In this document: positions 31,870 to 33,249 of the stretch, piece by piece | Numbering within the stretch: position 1 is the first letter of the stretch | Layout of the letters: every line of letters begins with the position of its first letter | NCBI RefSeq assembly: GCF_018129085.1 | Contig: NZ_JAAGBB010000058.1 | Location: 1 to 33,249, forward strand | DNA length: 33,249 bases | Direction of reading: 5' to 3' | DNA from: Plastoroseomonas hellenica | GTDB lineage: Bacteria; Pseudomonadota; Alphaproteobacteria; Acetobacterales; Acetobacteraceae | Program-made: the position numbers and the translations under genes | The notes under the pieces: generated by a model | Databases searched by the model: none | What the model was told of the DNA's origin: nothing | Seen by the model: the letters and a program-made list of their open reading frames with translations, nothing else

Positions 31870-32490
31870 ATGCGCACCCTTGTTCTGGGCGGTCTGAGCT
31901 TGCTCGCCGCGGGATGCCAGGCCTCGGCACCACCGCCTCCGCCACCGGCCATGTCCGATGTTCAGAAAGCGGCGTGCATGCGCGGCGTCATCGCGACCGA
32001 CCTCCAGGGTCTGCCCCGGCTGACGCCGGCCAGTGCCCGTGCCATGGGCGAACGCGCGGCCAACCAATGCGGCTACGAGGCCGGGCAGGAACTCGAAGGC
32101 GCGATCGCCGAAGGGGCCAATTTCGCGACCCAGCTCCAGGCGGCGCTCAACCGGCGCCGCATCGTGGCGGTCAACGGCGACGCGCCGGGCTCGCCGCGCG
32201 AGGAGACGGCAAGGCCGCCCACCCGCGAACAGGAGATCCAGGAGGCTCGCGAGATCTACGCGGCCTGCATCCGGGACAATGCGATATCCCTGGCGCGGGC
32301 GACCGCGGAATCAGCGACCGTGGTGGCGGAGGCAGCCGGCGGCGCCTGCGCGGTGGACCGGGCGCGGCTGGCGCAGCTTGGCGGCGCCAGGTTGCAGGAG
32401 GACATGGATCGCCTGAACCGGCCGATCGCCCTCAACACCATCATCCGCGCGCGGGCGACCGCTGCACCGGCGCGGCCCGCAACCCAGTGA
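31870..32490 (+). CDS. Predicted lipoprotein with duplicated cysteine-pair segment
   Basis: A 206-residue secreted protein of unknown function. The N-terminus MRTLVLGGLSLLAAGC has a lipobox (LAAG-C) with lipidated Cys16, followed by a Pro-rich linker. Two similar segments follow. Residues 34-67 start AACMRG and end NQC; residues 131-160 start AACIRD and end GAC. Each holds two cysteines 27-31 residues apart, which would suit two intramolecular disulfides in the periplasm. I chose ATG 31870; an upstream in-frame ATG (31852) would push the lipobox inward. The 292 bases before it are less GC-rich than the surroundings and hold no recognised gene or clear promoter. Confidence 0.8.
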   Translation: MRTLVLGGLSLLAAGCQASAPPPPPPAMSDVQKAACMRGVIATDLQGLPRLTPASARAMGERAANQCGYEAGQELEGAIAEGANFATQLQAALNRRRIVAVNGDAPGSPREETARPPTREQEIQEAREIYAACIRDNAISLARATAESATVVAEAAGGACAVDRARLAQLGGARLQEDMDRLNRPIALNTIIRARATAAPARPATQ

Positions 32491-32518
32491 TCTGACATCG
32501 GCACGGTTTCGGAGGCAT

Positions 32519-33249
32519 CTACGCCGGAACCGGCAACTGCCGCAGGCCCGGCAAGGGCGAGCGCAGGACTAGCGCCAGCGACACGGCGAAGCCGCCTGCG
32601 GCCAGCAGCAGCGCGGCTTCGGGGCTGAATCCCGCCGCCAGCGCGCCGCCGGCCAGCGCGCCGAGCGGGCGCACACCGAAGACCGCAACCTGCAGCGTGG
32701 CGCCGACCCGGCCCAGCAGCGCCGGCGGCGTCACCGCCTGGCGCAGGCTGGTCTGCGCCACCTGCCAGAGCATCGGCCCGAAGCCCAGCAGGAACTGCCC
32801 CGCCGCCAGCAGCGCCAGCCCGGCGCCATGCGGCGCCGCCAGCAGCAGCAGCGCCGCGACGGCCGACAGCAGCGGGCCGGCCAGCAGGGCGGCGCCCGGC
32901 GTGCTGCGGCGTGCCAGCGGGGCCGCGACCAGTGCCGCGACCACCAGCCCCGCGCCATAGGCGCCGATCGCGATGCCCGCTGCCGCCGGCCCAAGCCCGA
33001 GCGGCCCCAGTGCCAGCGGCACCAACACCGCCTGCAAGGCGAAGAAGGCCAGGTTCCAGGCGACGGCCACCCGCGCGATGGCAAAAAGATGCGTCTCCCG
33101 CCGCACGAAGCGCGCGCCTTCCCCGATTGCGGCCCGCAGCTTCGGCCGCGCCGTGACCGGACCCGGCAACGCCGGCAGCCGCGTCGTGGCGATCGCGGCG
33201 ACGACGCCCGCCAGGGCCGCGAGGCCGAGCGCCGCCCGGGGTTCGCCCC
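32519..33249 (-). CDS. MFS transporter, C-terminal part (N-terminus beyond window)
   Basis: The frame is open to the window edge, giving about 243 residues of a major facilitator protein. At least six hydrophobic helices are visible (for example AIARVAVAWNLAFFALQAVLVPLAL, GIAIGAYGAGLVVAALVAAPL, LLAGPLLSAVAALLLLA, LALLAAGQFLLGFGPMLW and the last near PEAALLLAAGGFAVSLALVL). The block MLWQVAQTSLRQAVTPPALLGRVGATLQVAVFGVRPLGALAGG is typical of the EntS-like MFS_3 exporters. The substrate cannot be assigned. The true start lies outside the window on the right. It converges with the lipoprotein gene, with 28 bases between stops. Confidence 0.88.
   Translation of the reverse strand, partial: GEPRAALGLAALAGVVAAIATTRLPALPGPVTARPKLRAAIGEGARFVRRETHLFAIARVAVAWNLAFFALQAVLVPLALGPLGLGPAAAGIAIGAYGAGLVVAALVAAPLARRSTPGAALLAGPLLSAVAALLLLAAPHGAGLALLAAGQFLLGFGPMLWQVAQTSLRQAVTPPALLGRVGATLQVAVFGVRPLGALAGGALAAGFSPEAALLLAAGGFAVSLALVLRSPLPGLRQLPVPA

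Noticed and set aside
31749-31952. Minus-strand frame ending in a VRISSP-like motif, which can mark a tRNA shadow
   Set aside because: No acceptor stem, anticodon arm or T-loop could be assembled on either strand at this position.

Overview
The window is GC-rich chromosomal DNA from an alphaproteobacterium, most likely an Acetobacteraceae/Rhodospirillales member close to Roseomonas. This is inferred from base composition, the gene order dxr-rseP-bamA-ompH-lpxD-fabZ-lpxA-lpxI, a ppiD-trpEGDC-moaC-moeA-lexA block facing tpiA-secG-pyrG-kdsA, and a perfect GTTC-N7-GTTC alphaproteobacterial LexA box before lexA. Almost all of it is core housekeeping sequence. No rRNA, tRNA, CRISPR array, transposase, phage or toxin-antitoxin gene was recognised.

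Layout. 1-8765 (+): outer-membrane and lipid A supply. It runs from the 3' part of dxr through rseP, a good intrinsic terminator, bamA, an OmpH/Skp-like chaperone, lpxD, fabZ, lpxA and lpxI; lpxB does not follow. 8779-9357: a 3'-end repeat, a palindrome in front of gloA, gloA, and a perfect 28-nt palindrome. 9422-11415 (-): gltX and a small unknown ORF. 11597-14368 (+): comEC and an orphan CheZ-like protein with a FliM-like tail. 14535-23396 (-): ppiD, trpE, trpG, trpD, trpC, moaC, moeA and lexA, with two large palindromic insertions inside the trp/moa run. 23583-28075 (+): tpiA, secG, pyrG, kdsA and two tandem paralogous small proteins of unknown function. 28195-29505 (-): a membrane diguanylate cyclase without an I-site. 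29810-32490 (+): eno, ftsB and a lipoprotein with an internal cysteine-pair repeat. 32519-33249 (-): C-terminal part of an MFS transporter.

How the genes fit together. LpxD, FabZ, LpxA and LpxI make lipid A precursors and acyl chains; KdsA supplies Kdo for the inner core; BamA, the OmpH-like protein, RseP and PpiD assemble and police the envelope. TrpEGDC make tryptophan; MoaC and MoeA make molybdenum cofactor. TpiA and Eno are glycolytic, PyrG makes CTP, SecG joins the translocon and FtsB the divisome.

The less ordinary content is small: several families of dispersed palindromic repeats (two sit at gene 3' ends in gene-sense orientation), two long palindromes splitting the trp/moa transcript, the tandem small-protein pair, the CheZ-FliM-tail protein and the cysteine-repeat lipoprotein. 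No large novel multi-gene system is evident.
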